Source of the DNA: Desulfosporosinus metallidurans
GTDB taxonomy: Bacteria; Bacillota; Desulfitobacteriia; Desulfitobacteriales; Desulfitobacteriaceae
Assembly (NCBI RefSeq): GCF_001936615.1
Contig: NZ_MLBF01000001.1
Coordinates: forward strand, 124,001-188,000
Direction: 5' to 3'
Length of the DNA stretch: 64,000 nucleotides
In this document: piece by piece, positions 19,860 through 28,829 of the stretch
Position numbering within the stretch: position 1 is the stretch's first letter
Layout: every line of letters begins with the position of its first letter
The notes under the pieces: generated by a model
The model's database searches: none
Seen by the model: the letters and a program-made list of their open reading frames with translations, nothing else
Told to the model about the DNA's origin: nothing
Translations under genes and position numbers: made by a program

Positions 19860-21542
19860 CTACATCCTATCTGGAGCCGATACACCAAGAATACCCAACA
19901 CATTGCTAACAATTTGTTTCACGGCACGCACTAAACTCAAACGTGCCCGACGCAACCCCTCGTCATCAACCAGCACACGCTGGCTGTTATAGAAAGTATG
20001 GAAGAGACCAGCCAAGTCAAGGACGTAACGGGCTAAACGATGGGGTTCCATAAGACGTGCAGCAACCATGATCTCGCTTGGGAAGTCAGCCATCTTCTTA
20101 AGCAAATCCCGTTCTTCCGAGCTGTTCAAGCGTTTTAAATCTTCTTCCAGAGGCAAGGTCCCAGCATCCCCCAGTTCTTCGGCTTGGCGCAAAATACTAC
20201 ATAAACGAGCATGCGCATACTGTACATAGTAAACTGGGTTATCTGAGGATTGTGCTCTAGCCAAATCCATATCAAAGTCCACGGTAGAGTCAGGATCCCG
20301 CAGAATAAAGAAGAAGCGTGCCGCATCTTTCCCTACTTCGTCCATCAGTTCGCGTAACGTAATGTACTGACCGGAACGCTTGGACATTTTCACAACTTCG
20401 CCTTTTTGGATGAGGCGCACAAGCTGCATTAGAATAATTTGGAGATGATCGGAGTCGTACCCTAAGGCAGACATCGCTCCTTTCATCCGAGCAACATGGC
20501 CATGGTGATCCGCACCCCAAATATTAATAACCTGACCAAATCCACGATCGAATTTGTTGCGATGATACGCAATGTCAGCCGCAAAATATGTGGGAGTTCC
20601 GTTGCTTCTGACCACTACTTCGTCCTTTTCGTCTCCAAACAACGTGGATTTAAGCCAAAGAGCGCCTTCTTTTTCATAAATGTACTCTTTTTTCTGGAGT
20701 TCCTCTAGGGTTAAGCGAACTTCGCCTGAATCATGAAGGGATTGTTCGCTAAACCAAACATCATAGACAACTCCAAAATCCTCAAGCGTCTCTCGGATAT
20801 CATGCATTTTTTCCCCTAAGGCATACCGTACCAGAAACTCCCGTCTCAAGCCTGGCTCAACAGAAAGATACTTGTCCCCCACTTTGGCAATAAGACCCTT
20901 TACCGTTTCGATCAAATCCTCGCCATGATAACCCCCTTCTGGGAAGGGCGCATCCTGGCCCAGTTGTTGTAAATACCTCGCTTCAAGTGACAAAGCAAAA
21001 TTGTGAATTTGATTCCCGGCATCATTGATGTAAAATTCCCGAGAAACTTCATACCCCGCCATCGAAAGTAAGGATGCGAGGCTGTCGCCAAGTGCTGCTC
21101 CACGAGCATTGCCCATATGTAATAGCCCCGTGGGATTTGCGCTCACGAACTCGACTTGAATCTTTTGACCCTTTCCGATATCCACCTGGCCATAGCCTTC
21201 TCCAGCTTTTAACACTTCAACAATAACATTCGTAAGCCATAGCGGATCTAAGTGAAAGTTAATAAAACCCGCCCCGGCAATTTCAGAGGATTGAATCCAA
21301 GTCCCAGTCGTATCCAGGTGTTTTATGAGTGTGGTGGCTATCTCCCGAGGGGAACGTTTCGCTTGTTTTGCTAAGACCATCGCTAGATTCGTTGCCAAAT
21401 CTCCGTGTTGTCTATCTCTTGGTTCTTCCAAAACATAATTCGGTAATTCTTCAAACAGTAATTCTCCCGCCGCTTGGGCGGCATTCGCAGCTTTTAACAA
21501 CTGATTCGTAATCTGTGTCTTTATATTCTCGTAGAGACTCAT
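19860..21542 (-). CDS. argS: Arginyl-tRNA synthetase
   Basis: A 560-residue class I synthetase. It has the N-terminal Add-1 domain, the HIGH-type signature HMGN within FVSANPTGLLHMGNARG, the KMSKRSG loop and a DALR anticodon-binding C-terminus ending in a hydrophobic helix. Length is normal. The start overlaps the last codon of the upstream ywiB-like gene. No T-box precedes it. Confidence 0.97.
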   Translation of the reverse strand: MSLYENIKTQITNQLLKAANAAQAAGELLFEELPNYVLEEPRDRQHGDLATNLAMVLAKQAKRSPREIATTLIKHLDTTGTWIQSSEIAGAGFINFHLDPLWLTNVIVEVLKAGEGYGQVDIGKGQKIQVEFVSANPTGLLHMGNARGAALGDSLASLLSMAGYEVSREFYINDAGNQIHNFALSLEARYLQQLGQDAPFPEGGYHGEDLIETVKGLIAKVGDKYLSVEPGLRREFLVRYALGEKMHDIRETLEDFGVVYDVWFSEQSLHDSGEVRLTLEELQKKEYIYEKEGALWLKSTLFGDEKDEVVVRSNGTPTYFAADIAYHRNKFDRGFGQVINIWGADHHGHVARMKGAMSALGYDSDHLQIILMQLVRLIQKGEVVKMSKRSGQYITLRELMDEVGKDAARFFFILRDPDSTVDFDMDLARAQSSDNPVYYVQYAHARLCSILRQAEELGDAGTLPLEEDLKRLNSSEERDLLKKMADFPSEIMVAARLMEPHRLARYVLDLAGLFHTFYNSQRVLVDDEGLRRARLSLVRAVKQIVSNVLGILGVSAPDRM

Positions 21543-21976
21543 AGGGGGAGGTCCTCCTTTATGTTTAAAAACAGTGCATTATAACTTACCAGATTATCAT
21601 CGACAAAAAGGTCATATTCTAGACTAATACGTCCCCCGTGTACTGTCAAGTCACACTCTACCTTGTGGGGCATAACGCTAAGCCAAATTTTTCCATAGCA
21701 AGTAGTATAGATGCTGCGATTGAGCTCACCCGTCTTAAACTCTTGGGTTAAATCAACTGCTCCTTTGCGATTTAGAGTGACTATTCCTTCTTTAATGATC
21801 AAAAAAGTGGATACTTCTTCAAAACCTGTGCTTTCACTTCCAGATTCTTCGTATAGCACATAGAAAACTCCGTCTCGCTCATAAAGCATTCCTTCGGTGA
21901 TCACTTCCTGCTGATCTTCGTGCCCTTCGGGATACTTCTGATTTCCGTGGACCTGGATGGTTACTTTCTTCTGCAA
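21539..21976 (-). CDS. DUF1934 beta-barrel protein (YwiB-like)
   Basis: A 145-residue protein of the DUF1934 family, predicted to form a small calycin-like beta barrel. Blocks such as IQVHGNQKYPEG, EGMLYERDGVFYVLYEESG and the C-terminal GGRISLEYDL fit. The start is TTG after AAAGGAG. It overlaps argS, the same linkage as ywiB-argS in Bacillus. Function is unknown. Confidence 0.85.
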   Translation of the reverse strand: MQKKVTIQVHGNQKYPEGHEDQQEVITEGMLYERDGVFYVLYEESGSESTGFEEVSTFLIIKEGIVTLNRKGAVDLTQEFKTGELNRSIYTTCYGKIWLSVMPHKVECDLTVHGGRISLEYDLFVDDNLVSYNALFLNIKEDLPL

Positions 21977-22098
21977 TGGTTTGCTCCTTTCGAGAGGGGG
22001 AGGTCAAGAACGAATTGTATAAAGCTTAATGTGCCTATTCTCGCTTAGCCGAATAAACTCCTTTATTGCTAATAATTTATTTCGTCAGATTATACAAG

Positions 22099-22125
22099 AG
22101 CGAGAGGAAACTGTTTCCTCTCGCT
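22099..22125 (-). terminator. Hairpin after ypeB, probable terminator
   Basis: A perfect 12-base inverted repeat AGCGAGAGGAAA/TTTCCTCTCGCT with a three-base loop lies 44 bases after the ypeB stop. A moderately T-rich run TCTTGTATAATC follows on the minus strand. Confidence 0.65.
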
Positions 22126-22168
22126 TATTCTTCCAATCCCATTATTCTCCTAATCCTATATCATCTTT

Positions 22169-23530
22169 TTACTGGAGGAATTCCCCTCGAGGGGTCTTGA
22201 TAATCCGTTGAATTTTTTCTTCGGCCCCTGTAACGGCATTTAGATAGAGAAGATATTCCTCTCCTTGATACCGCCCACGGAATTCGTAACTATAGACCTC
22301 TTTGTTTCCACTTTTGGCAATGACCGCTAATCTGCTTTCTAGGACTTGGAAATTCTGACGCAGCTTGCGTTCTGCTTGGCTCATTGTTAGTTTAGCTGGG
22401 AAGGTTCGGGTTTGATGAAATGAATAATAGGGTGCTGCATCTAGGCCAACGAGCTGACCGTTGTCCAAGGCGATCATCGCCCGCACTTTATCTGGATAGA
22501 TCCGTACCCCATCTTTTTCAGCAACGAAGTCGAATTGAGCGTAAGATCCGAAGTTCTCACTGGACGTTAACATGAGTTGCCAGCCTAATGTTTGCAAAAC
22601 TGTTTTGGCTTTACTTGCACCTTCTTCTAAGCTCAGTGTTCGAGGTTCTATGGGACGCTGATCCCGATATAGTATTACAACCCCGCCTTGGCGGCTTACT
22701 TGCAAATAAACGTCTTTGTATTTCCAGGAATACCCACCAAGGAGGCCCTGGTAGTCCCCTGCAAATTCAGGGGTCACGTTTGCATAGCCCACTTTGTTTA
22801 AGAAATTCCGCGCCACTGCTTGGGCTTGATCTCGGGTTACTTCCCCAGAAGGGAGACCTAGGGGCTTGAGCACAACGCGAGAGGAGTATTCTCCTGTGTA
22901 CGTAAAGGGCGGAAGTTTCTGCAGGCTGGCATCCAACTGATCCAGACCAGACCTAACAGATTTTGTTGGAGCTTCGGACCCGTCCGCAGCTGCTTCAGCG
23001 ATCTGGGGTCCGCCCAAGCCTAGTCTTTGTCTTAGTGTCGGGGCAGGATCAGTCCAAACTAGATTTTCTGTGTCCATTCTGGTCATCATCTCTTGAACCT
23101 TTTGATTGACAGGCACAAGCCGTTCATGCATGTCTCTCAGTGTCTTATCCTCTTCCGCAGTGATTGTTTCTCCGCCAGCAACACGTTGTGCCAGAGTCCT
23201 AGCAAAATCGCCGGATTGAGTTAAAAACTGACCCACATAACTGAGACCCACCTGATCGGCTGGGATCTGAGCGAAATCCTTGAGCGCTGCATCGCTTTTA
23301 CTTGAGACTTGACTTAAATAGAGAATTTTTTGAGTGGAGTTACTTGCTACATCTCCCTTGGCCATATCCGTTTCTAACTGATCAAGGTGACTTGCAAAAT
23401 CAGACAAAGCCCGACGATTGTTATTTTCCGCTAAGAGACGATAGTCTCCCGCTAAGCGGTATTCATTCAATCCCCAGCCTAGAGAGATTGCCAAAGCTGC
23501 TGCCAAAGCACCTATCCAAATTTTTCTCAT
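22169..23530 (-). CDS. ypeB: Germination protein YpeB
   Basis: A 453-residue spore protein needed for stability and activity of the cortex-lytic enzyme SleB. It has an N-terminal membrane anchor (about residues 4-22, IWIGALAAALAISLGWGL), a helical middle and three PepSY-like repeats toward the C-terminus ending in YLYLNAVTGAEEKIQR. ATG 23530 follows AGGGGG; a further 36 upstream residues of the open frame overlap sleB and do not match the family. It lies ten bases after sleB, the standard bicistronic arrangement, presumably forespore-expressed. Confidence 0.93.
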   Translation of the reverse strand: MRKIWIGALAAALAISLGWGLNEYRLAGDYRLLAENNNRRALSDFASHLDQLETDMAKGDVASNSTQKILYLSQVSSKSDAALKDFAQIPADQVGLSYVGQFLTQSGDFARTLAQRVAGGETITAEEDKTLRDMHERLVPVNQKVQEMMTRMDTENLVWTDPAPTLRQRLGLGGPQIAEAAADGSEAPTKSVRSGLDQLDASLQKLPPFTYTGEYSSRVVLKPLGLPSGEVTRDQAQAVARNFLNKVGYANVTPEFAGDYQGLLGGYSWKYKDVYLQVSRQGGVVILYRDQRPIEPRTLSLEEGASKAKTVLQTLGWQLMLTSSENFGSYAQFDFVAEKDGVRIYPDKVRAMIALDNGQLVGLDAAPYYSFHQTRTFPAKLTMSQAERKLRQNFQVLESRLAVIAKSGNKEVYSYEFRGRYQGEEYLLYLNAVTGAEEKIQRIIKTPRGEFLQ

Positions 23531-23540
23531 GCCTGTCCCC

Positions 23541-24230
23541 CTACTTCGTAAAAATATGATTCCCAATCTGGAGAATCTGTGGACGCGACCAAATATATTT
23601 ATTCTTCGTTTTGGCTGGATTGAAAAAGAAGAGAGCACCTTTAGAAGGGTCTACTCCACTCGCAGCCTCTTGGGCAGCACGTATGGCGGATGCGGAAGGG
23701 GGCAAGTTAATTTGACCGTCATTCACGCTGGAAAAGGCCTGAGGCTGATAGATGATATCGGCAATTGTTTTAGGAAATGCCGGATCTGCAATTCGATTAA
23801 TAATTACAGCAGCGACTGCAACTTGTCCCAAATAAGGCTCTCCTCGTGCCTCCGCATTCACGGCTCGGGCTAAGAGGTTAGTGTCAATGTTTTTATAACC
23901 TACAGCCTTTCCTGATCCATTCGTGCTTTGCCCGGCTAAACGTTTTAACTCTTTAATGGTTTGCGTTCCGGCCAATCCATCCACTCTTAGCCCGTGGTCC
24001 TTTTGAAAGTTCCGTACTGCCGACTCTGTTTTTGCGCCAAACTTGCCATCGACCGTCCCGACTCCATAGCCTAACTGTGCTAATTTACTTTGTAACTCTT
24101 TGACTTCTGGGCCTTTGCTCCCTCTGCCAAGCAAACGGTCACCTAACGCTGCATAGGCAATGCCGGACAAGGCTATGCTGAGAATTAGCCCGATAATCAA
24201 GACCCCCCAGGGTCTAACGCGAACTTTCAT
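23541..24230 (-). CDS. sleB: Spore cortex-lytic enzyme SleB
   Basis: A 229-residue exported muramidase-type lytic transglycosylase that degrades cortex peptidoglycan during germination. A signal peptide covers about residues 1-27 (ending AYAALG), a peptidoglycan-binding domain about 33-97, and the Hydrolase_2 catalytic domain about 118-229 with the glutamate of [18 protein letters not shown]. Co-transcribed with ypeB. Upstream lies a divergent radical-SAM gene and a palindromic hairpin. Confidence 0.95.
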   Translation of the reverse strand: MKVRVRPWGVLIIGLILSIALSGIAYAALGDRLLGRGSKGPEVKELQSKLAQLGYGVGTVDGKFGAKTESAVRNFQKDHGLRVDGLAGTQTIKELKRLAGQSTNGSGKAVGYKNIDTNLLARAVNAEARGEPYLGQVAVAAVIINRIADPAFPKTIADIIYQPQAFSSVNDGQINLPPSASAIRAAQEAASGVDPSKGALFFFNPAKTKNKYIWSRPQILQIGNHIFTK

Positions 24231-24319
24231 ACCCTCACCTCACTTTTGTTAATGCTTCCTTAGTGTGGCAAAAGTTAAGGGAAATTATCCAACATTATCC
24301 TCTATGAATAAAATAAATA

Positions 24320-24347
24320 TGCCCTAGGAAGGTAACCCCCTAGGGCA
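24320..24347. repeat. Palindromic hairpin in the divergent sleB / radical-SAM intergenic region
   Basis: TGCCCTAGG and CCTAGGGCA pair perfectly around a ten-base loop. On the minus strand ATATTTATTTTATTC follows, giving a terminator shape although both flanking genes point away from it. Confidence 0.6.
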
Positions 24348-24448
24348 ATAAATAGACCCAATATACACTTAGAACTAATCTTGCAGGTACTCACACCATC
24401 CTTGTAGAAAAGACTATATAATGCAAAAAACAACTAGGAGATGGTAAC

Positions 24449-25324
24449 ATGTTTTATGAAGGAAAGATTTATCGACCACCTAGCGAGGCAAAAAGCATCA
24501 TCTTACAGATCACTGTAGGGTGCCAGCACAACGCCTGTACCTTCTGTTCCATGTACAAGGAGAAATCCTTTCGGATCAAATCGCGCACTGAAATCCAAGA
24601 TATCATTGCAACCGCGCTGCTAGACAATCCCAATGCAGAGCGAGTCTTTCTGGCTGATGGAGATGCAATCGCAGTTGACTCCGGATTGCTGGTTGAAATC
24701 CTCGATCAACTTTATAAGAAATTCCCACGCCTTAAACGGGTCGGGATCTATGGAGGGCCCAAAGATATTCTCGCCAAGAACCCCCAGGAATTGGCCGATT
24801 TAAAAGCACATGGACTAACCATGGTTTACTTGGGAGTTGAAAGTGGCAACGAAGGGATTCTAGCCTCCGTGTGTAAAGGTGTAACATCGGACCAGATGAT
24901 AGCAGCAGGACAAAAGCTTAAGGAAAGTGGCTTATTACTATCCTGCACTGTCATTATTGGCCTAGGAGGAAAAGCCCTTTCGCAGGAACATGCCCTTGAT
25001 ACCGCCCGAGTCATTAGCGCCATTGACCCCCAATATTTAGGAGCTCTGACCTTAATGGTTGAGCCGCAGGCGCCCTTGGCAAAAAGTATCGAAAACGGCA
25101 CGTTTCAGCTTCTCACACCCCTCGAATCCCTGACTGAAATTCACACTCTCTTAAAACATCTTAAGGTCACACATTGTGTCTTCCGGAGTAATCACGCTTC
25201 CAATTACTTACCCCTCCGGGCAACGCTCCCCGATGACCGTGACGAGCTGTTGAAAACCCTCAACAATATCATCGAGACCAATGCCTTCGGACGCTTACGA
25301 CCTGAAGGTTGGCGAGGCCTTTAA
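24449..25324 (+). CDS. Radical SAM protein (COG1032-like) with CX4CX2C cluster motif
   Basis: A 291-residue radical-SAM enzyme. The three cluster cysteines are C25, C30 and C33 in VGCQHNACTFC, spacing CX4CX2C rather than the commonest CX3CX2C. Downstream parts resemble the Elp3/MiaB/NifB core, with GGPKD and MVYLGVESG motifs. No B12-binding or TRAM domain is visible. The ATG follows AGGAG by eight bases. It is one of the few plus-strand genes and stands alone. Substrate unknown. Confidence 0.85.
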   Translation: MFYEGKIYRPPSEAKSIILQITVGCQHNACTFCSMYKEKSFRIKSRTEIQDIIATALLDNPNAERVFLADGDAIAVDSGLLVEILDQLYKKFPRLKRVGIYGGPKDILAKNPQELADLKAHGLTMVYLGVESGNEGILASVCKGVTSDQMIAAGQKLKESGLLLSCTVIIGLGGKALSQEHALDTARVISAIDPQYLGALTLMVEPQAPLAKSIENGTFQLLTPLESLTEIHTLLKHLKVTHCVFRSNHASNYLPLRATLPDDRDELLKTLNNIIETNAFGRLRPEGWRGL

Positions 25325-25329
25325 GGGCT

Positions 25330-25770
25330 TTAACTAATTCCCACTTTGGATGTTGGTTCAGCTTTTTTTTGAAGTAAGAGTTTCGAGCAGTATTCAATCA
25401 TTTCCCGTCGACGAACAATCCCAATAAACGTCTGTTGATCATCCACGACAGGTACGAAATTTTGCACCACTGCTCTTGAAATTAAATCCTCCATTTGGGC
25501 ATCGATTGTGACCGGTACATTCTGAACATGTTGTTCTACGCTACTCAGAAAAATATCTTCGGTATTTTCGAAAGTTAACCCTGGTGTATTTTTAAGCTTC
25601 CAGAGCAAATCTCCTTCAGTAATGGTTCCAACATATTTTCCCTCACCATTAATGAGCGGGACTGCAGAATAACTGTGGTACTCCATCCTCTCTAGAGCCT
25701 GGCGCATCGTTGCGCCCTCTTTTAGATAGACAATGTCTTTTTTAGGAATAAGAAAAAAGGCTATATTCAT
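25330..25770 (-). CDS. Two-CBS-domain protein
   Basis: A 146-residue protein made of two CBS motifs: about residues 1-65 (MRQALERMEYHSYSAVPLIN, GTITEGDLLW) and 80-135 (NFVPVVDDQQTFIGIVRRREMIEY). Such Bateman modules bind adenine nucleotides, including c-di-AMP in some small Firmicutes examples. There is no catalytic domain. Its stop faces that of the plus-strand radical-SAM gene five bases away, and it lies downstream of the glycosyltransferase gene on the same strand. Confidence 0.85.
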   Translation of the reverse strand: MNIAFFLIPKKDIVYLKEGATMRQALERMEYHSYSAVPLINGEGKYVGTITEGDLLWKLKNTPGLTFENTEDIFLSSVEQHVQNVPVTIDAQMEDLISRAVVQNFVPVVDDQQTFIGIVRRREMIEYCSKLLLQKKAEPTSKVGIS

Positions 25771-25854
25771 TTAATTACGCTCCATTTAAAAAGATTTTAC
25801 CCAATAAATCCTATGTCAATCCAAAAGGCTATATCATGGATAGTCAAATGTCTA

Positions 25855-27012
25855 CTATCCAATTTTCTGTTTCCTTCTTCTTAAATGCACTGCTAATTGT
25901 AACATATCTTCGACGGCCCTTTCTGTCGAACGGCCCGGCAAAGCTGCCGCCGCCCTTTCCCGCATTTTCTCGATATCCTCAGGATGACTTAAGAAATGGT
26001 TAAGAAGCAGTTCCAACTCTTCTTCGCTACCTGCAACATGCCCAGCACCTATGCGTTGTACAAACTGTGCATTCCCATCTTCCTGCCCGGGAATTGGCTT
26101 GAAGATAACAAGCGGCAAATGCTTGGTTAGGGCCTCAGAGACTGTTAAGCCGCCCGCCTTAGTGATGATTAGCTTCGAAACCGCCATTAATTCCTCGACA
26201 TTATGCACATACCCTAACCGAACGATGGGGTTGCCGGCCCGCGCACTTACTTCTTCTAAAGAGTGATATAGCTTTACATTTTTTCCACAAACGATAATAG
26301 ATTGAACCGGGACTAACGAATCTGCGAGTTTTTTGCAGATTCGTTTCGTGCTTTTCAACCCACCATATGCTCCTCCCATGACTAAGAAGATCGGAAGCTC
26401 CGGGTCTAAGCCCAGCTCATAAATAATTTGTTGACGGTCCAAGTCCCCTTCAAATCTTGGACTTATAGGGATCCCCGTCACATGAATACGTTGCGCATTA
26501 ATTCCCCAAGACACTAAGATTTCTTTTACCTCAGCACAGGCCACCATGTAACGATCGACCCCTGGATGAACCCAATGACTATGAGCCGTAAAATCCGTGA
26601 TTACGGTTATCAAGGGCACGTGGAGAATTTCCTCAAGTCTGAGTTCAGCTAAAATTGAAGACACTGTGGGATACGTACATACAATGAGATCTGGTTCAAA
26701 AACGTGAATATATTTGAGAAAATCATTCCGACCCAATTGGTTCAAAAAACGTTGCATCATTGATCTAGGTTGCGCTTTAGATGTTTTATAATACAATCTT
26801 CCCCAGAGCTTCGGCGTGCGTTTAATCATTTCCAGATAAACATTTTTCACCATGGAATTAACACGTTTATTTAGAAAATCGCCAAAGTCCAAGTGAATAA
26901 TTTCAGCTGAAGGTTCCTTAATTCGGATTCCTTCTATCACTGCTTCAGCCGCCCGCAAATGTCCATTTCCAAACGTTGCAGAAAATACGAGAACCCTTAA
27001 CTGTTTCAACAC
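25855..27012 (-). CDS. MGDG-synthase-like processive diacylglycerol glycosyltransferase (UgtP type)
   Basis: A 385-residue GT28-family glycosyltransferase. The N-terminal MGDG_synth domain begins VLVFSATFGNGHLRAAEA with the diagnostic GNGHLRAA, and the C-terminal nucleotide-sugar domain contains VMGGAYGG and TKAGGLTVSEALTKHLPLV. Enzymes of this family add glucose or galactose to diacylglycerol at the inner membrane face, making glycolipids and lipoteichoic acid anchors. Acceptor and sugar cannot be decided here. Confidence 0.88.
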   Translation of the reverse strand: MLKQLRVLVFSATFGNGHLRAAEAVIEGIRIKEPSAEIIHLDFGDFLNKRVNSMVKNVYLEMIKRTPKLWGRLYYKTSKAQPRSMMQRFLNQLGRNDFLKYIHVFEPDLIVCTYPTVSSILAELRLEEILHVPLITVITDFTAHSHWVHPGVDRYMVACAEVKEILVSWGINAQRIHVTGIPISPRFEGDLDRQQIIYELGLDPELPIFLVMGGAYGGLKSTKRICKKLADSLVPVQSIIVCGKNVKLYHSLEEVSARAGNPIVRLGYVHNVEELMAVSKLIITKAGGLTVSEALTKHLPLVIFKPIPGQEDGNAQFVQRIGAGHVAGSEEELELLLNHFLSHPEDIEKMRERAAAALPGRSTERAVEDMLQLAVHLRRRKQKIG

Positions 27013-27159
27013 TGGCCCTCCCTTTCCTTAACAACGTTATTTCTTTAAAGAAAAATCATTCAGTTGCTAATAGAATTATAAAAGATATGAACGCGATCAG
27101 CAATCTATGAAATTGGAATTTAGCAAGATTCACATTACTTTCACATCTGGAACGCTATT

Positions 27160-28416
27160 TTACTTCATGGCTGCATTTACTTGACATTCCGGGTTATTTT
27201 GCAGGTCGAACTTTTCTAAGGCCAACATCAACAACGTAAAGATAAGGGTTGAAATTCCGATTAGCCTCCATCCAGTATCAATGCTCACATAGGTCAGTAC
27301 GTACCCCATTCCCAGAGGTCCAAATGTATTCCCTAACCCAAAAATCATGGGAACGACAGAGTTCATTCTTCCGCGGTGAGAAATCGGCGTATGACTGACA
27401 ATAAAAGGAGTTACACTAATCGCCAAAATAATTTCCCCAACGGTGAAGGTAAAAGCCCAGAGAAAAACAAACGATAAAGAATGGGTAACCCCCAACATCC
27501 CAAATCCGAGGGCATAAAGAAGTCCGCCATAGACCATCCGGCGCATATCACTAATTCCATCCGCGATCTTGGTAACAAGCGGCGTAAATAACATAACCAC
27601 CAAACCATTAAATCCTGCAATATAGCCAAAGTATTCCGCACCGACTCCGCTAAAATTTTGCATTATTTGCATCGGCAGCATAAACGACCACTGCGCATAC
27701 GCAAAGTTATAACCCAACATTATGATGCCAAAATAAATAAGAATGGGGCGTTTTAGCAAAATTACAAAAATCGAGCCCTCTTCCCGTTTTTCTAACCTTC
27801 GGCTCGCCTCGGTAATGTCTTCCTTCGTTCTCAAAATTGTCTCCGGTATAAAGATGGCAATAAGACTTAAAGCCATTAGTGCCGTCAGAGCATCGCCGAT
27901 AAAGACCAGAGGAAGATGGTTTTTATATAACATTCCACCGACAACAGGCCCCACTGCGAAGCCAATGTTCCATCCCATATAAGAAAGTGCGTAAGCTCCA
28001 TTTCTCGTTTCCGGTGTCGTCAAATCAGCGATTAGCGCATCATGGGCCGGACCCGCCGTTACCATACAAGCACCAGCGATCATCACGATATAAATCATCA
28101 CTATCGAAGGCTTTGTGAAACCAGCCAGTATATAAAATACTGCGGCAAACCCATCAAAAAACAAAATCACCTTTTTTCTACCGATCGTGTCTGCTAGTTT
28201 TCCACCAAGCATTGCTGCCGGCAAAAACAAAAGACCCGAAAGACTTATGTAAAAACCCGTCATTTGCTTGGATAACCCAATATTTTGAGTTAAAATAATC
28301 GTAAGCAGAGGCATAACAAAACATCCTAGGGCATTAACAATCCGAGCTACAAAAATAACGTAAATTTCTTTGGGCATTCCTTTATAAGGACTAAACAACG
28401 TTTTCAAACCTAACAT
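27160..28416 (-). CDS. MFS transporter, probable drug exporter
   Basis: A 418-residue major facilitator with 12 predicted helices. The loop 2-3 signature GGKLADTIGRKKV is at about residues 71-83. General resemblance is to multidrug or small-molecule exporters; no substrate can be named. The ATG is preceded by AAGGAGG. What stands out is the 240-base leader: a 23-residue peptide ORF and two terminator hairpins precede the gene (28447-28657), with a consensus promoter and a palindrome beyond. This arrangement suggests induction by a ribosome-targeting compound. Confidence 0.88.
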   Translation of the reverse strand: MLGLKTLFSPYKGMPKEIYVIFVARIVNALGCFVMPLLTIILTQNIGLSKQMTGFYISLSGLLFLPAAMLGGKLADTIGRKKVILFFDGFAAVFYILAGFTKPSIVMIYIVMIAGACMVTAGPAHDALIADLTTPETRNGAYALSYMGWNIGFAVGPVVGGMLYKNHLPLVFIGDALTALMALSLIAIFIPETILRTKEDITEASRRLEKREEGSIFVILLKRPILIYFGIIMLGYNFAYAQWSFMLPMQIMQNFSGVGAEYFGYIAGFNGLVVMLFTPLVTKIADGISDMRRMVYGGLLYALGFGMLGVTHSLSFVFLWAFTFTVGEIILAISVTPFIVSHTPISHRGRMNSVVPMIFGLGNTFGPLGMGYVLTYVSIDTGWRLIGISTLIFTLLMLALEKFDLQNNPECQVNAAMK

Positions 28417-28446
28417 TCTCTTAAAATTCCTCCTTCAACAATACAA

Positions 28447-28498
28447 AAAGCCACGGTACCTACGTCGTCCCAAGGGCAACGAGGGGTTCCATGGCTTT
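28447..28498 (-). terminator. Second attenuator hairpin before the MFS gene
   Basis: AAAGCCATGGAACC pairs with GGTACCGTGGCTTT (one mismatch, one G-T) on the minus strand, and TTTTTGTATTG follows. It ends 30 bases before the MFS start. Confidence 0.8.
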
Positions 28499-28534
28499 GA
28501 TCAAAGGTTGGGGACGGCCTCACCCACAATAAAA

Positions 28535-28562
28535 AGTCACGGAATCATACGACCCCGTGACT
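28535..28562 (-). terminator. First attenuator hairpin after the leader peptide
   Basis: AGTCACGG and CCGTGACT pair perfectly around a 12-base loop and TTTTTATTG follows on the minus strand. It starts 24 bases after the leader-peptide stop codon. Confidence 0.8.
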
Positions 28563-28585
28563 TCACTAATCCGTTCCATTCTAAA

Positions 28586-28657
28586 TCAGCAAAAGTTCGC
28601 TCTACGCAGGCCGTTATATGAAGCATAAGGCATCAAACCCGTTACTATCCCTTTCAT
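28586..28657 (-). CDS. Leader peptide of the MFS attenuator (23 residues)
   Basis: ATG at 28657 lies eight bases after a strong GGAGGT site and opens a 23-codon frame ending in TGA. The peptide starts MKGIVTGLMPYASYN and ends GLRRANFC. It lies between a consensus promoter and two tandem terminators upstream of an MFS exporter gene. Short ORFs placed like this act as translation sensors in attenuation of antibiotic-resistance genes: a stalled ribosome stops the terminators forming. The role is inferred from layout; the peptide is not one I recognise. Confidence 0.7.
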   Translation of the reverse strand: MKGIVTGLMPYASYNGLRRANFC

Positions 28658-28685
28658 CCTTCACGACCTCCTTTTGAACTTTAAT

Positions 28686-28723
28686 CTGTATACAGTATAA
28701 AGTTCCTTACGCTAGTCTGTCAA
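28686..28723 (-). promoter_or_regulatory. Consensus promoter with overlapping palindrome for the MFS leader
   Basis: TTGACA (28718-28723) and TATACT (28694-28699) are 18 bases apart on the minus strand. The perfect palindrome CTGTATACAG (28686-28695) overlaps the -10 end and could be an operator. Confidence 0.65.
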
Positions 28724-28829
28724 TACTTTCCTAGTTATAAATTTGCAGGAAAACCTCTGTCTATATCGAATAAAGATTTACTTGGGAATTCAAGGGATAC
28801 ACCAGTGTTTATGAAGGGTGGAGCAGAGC

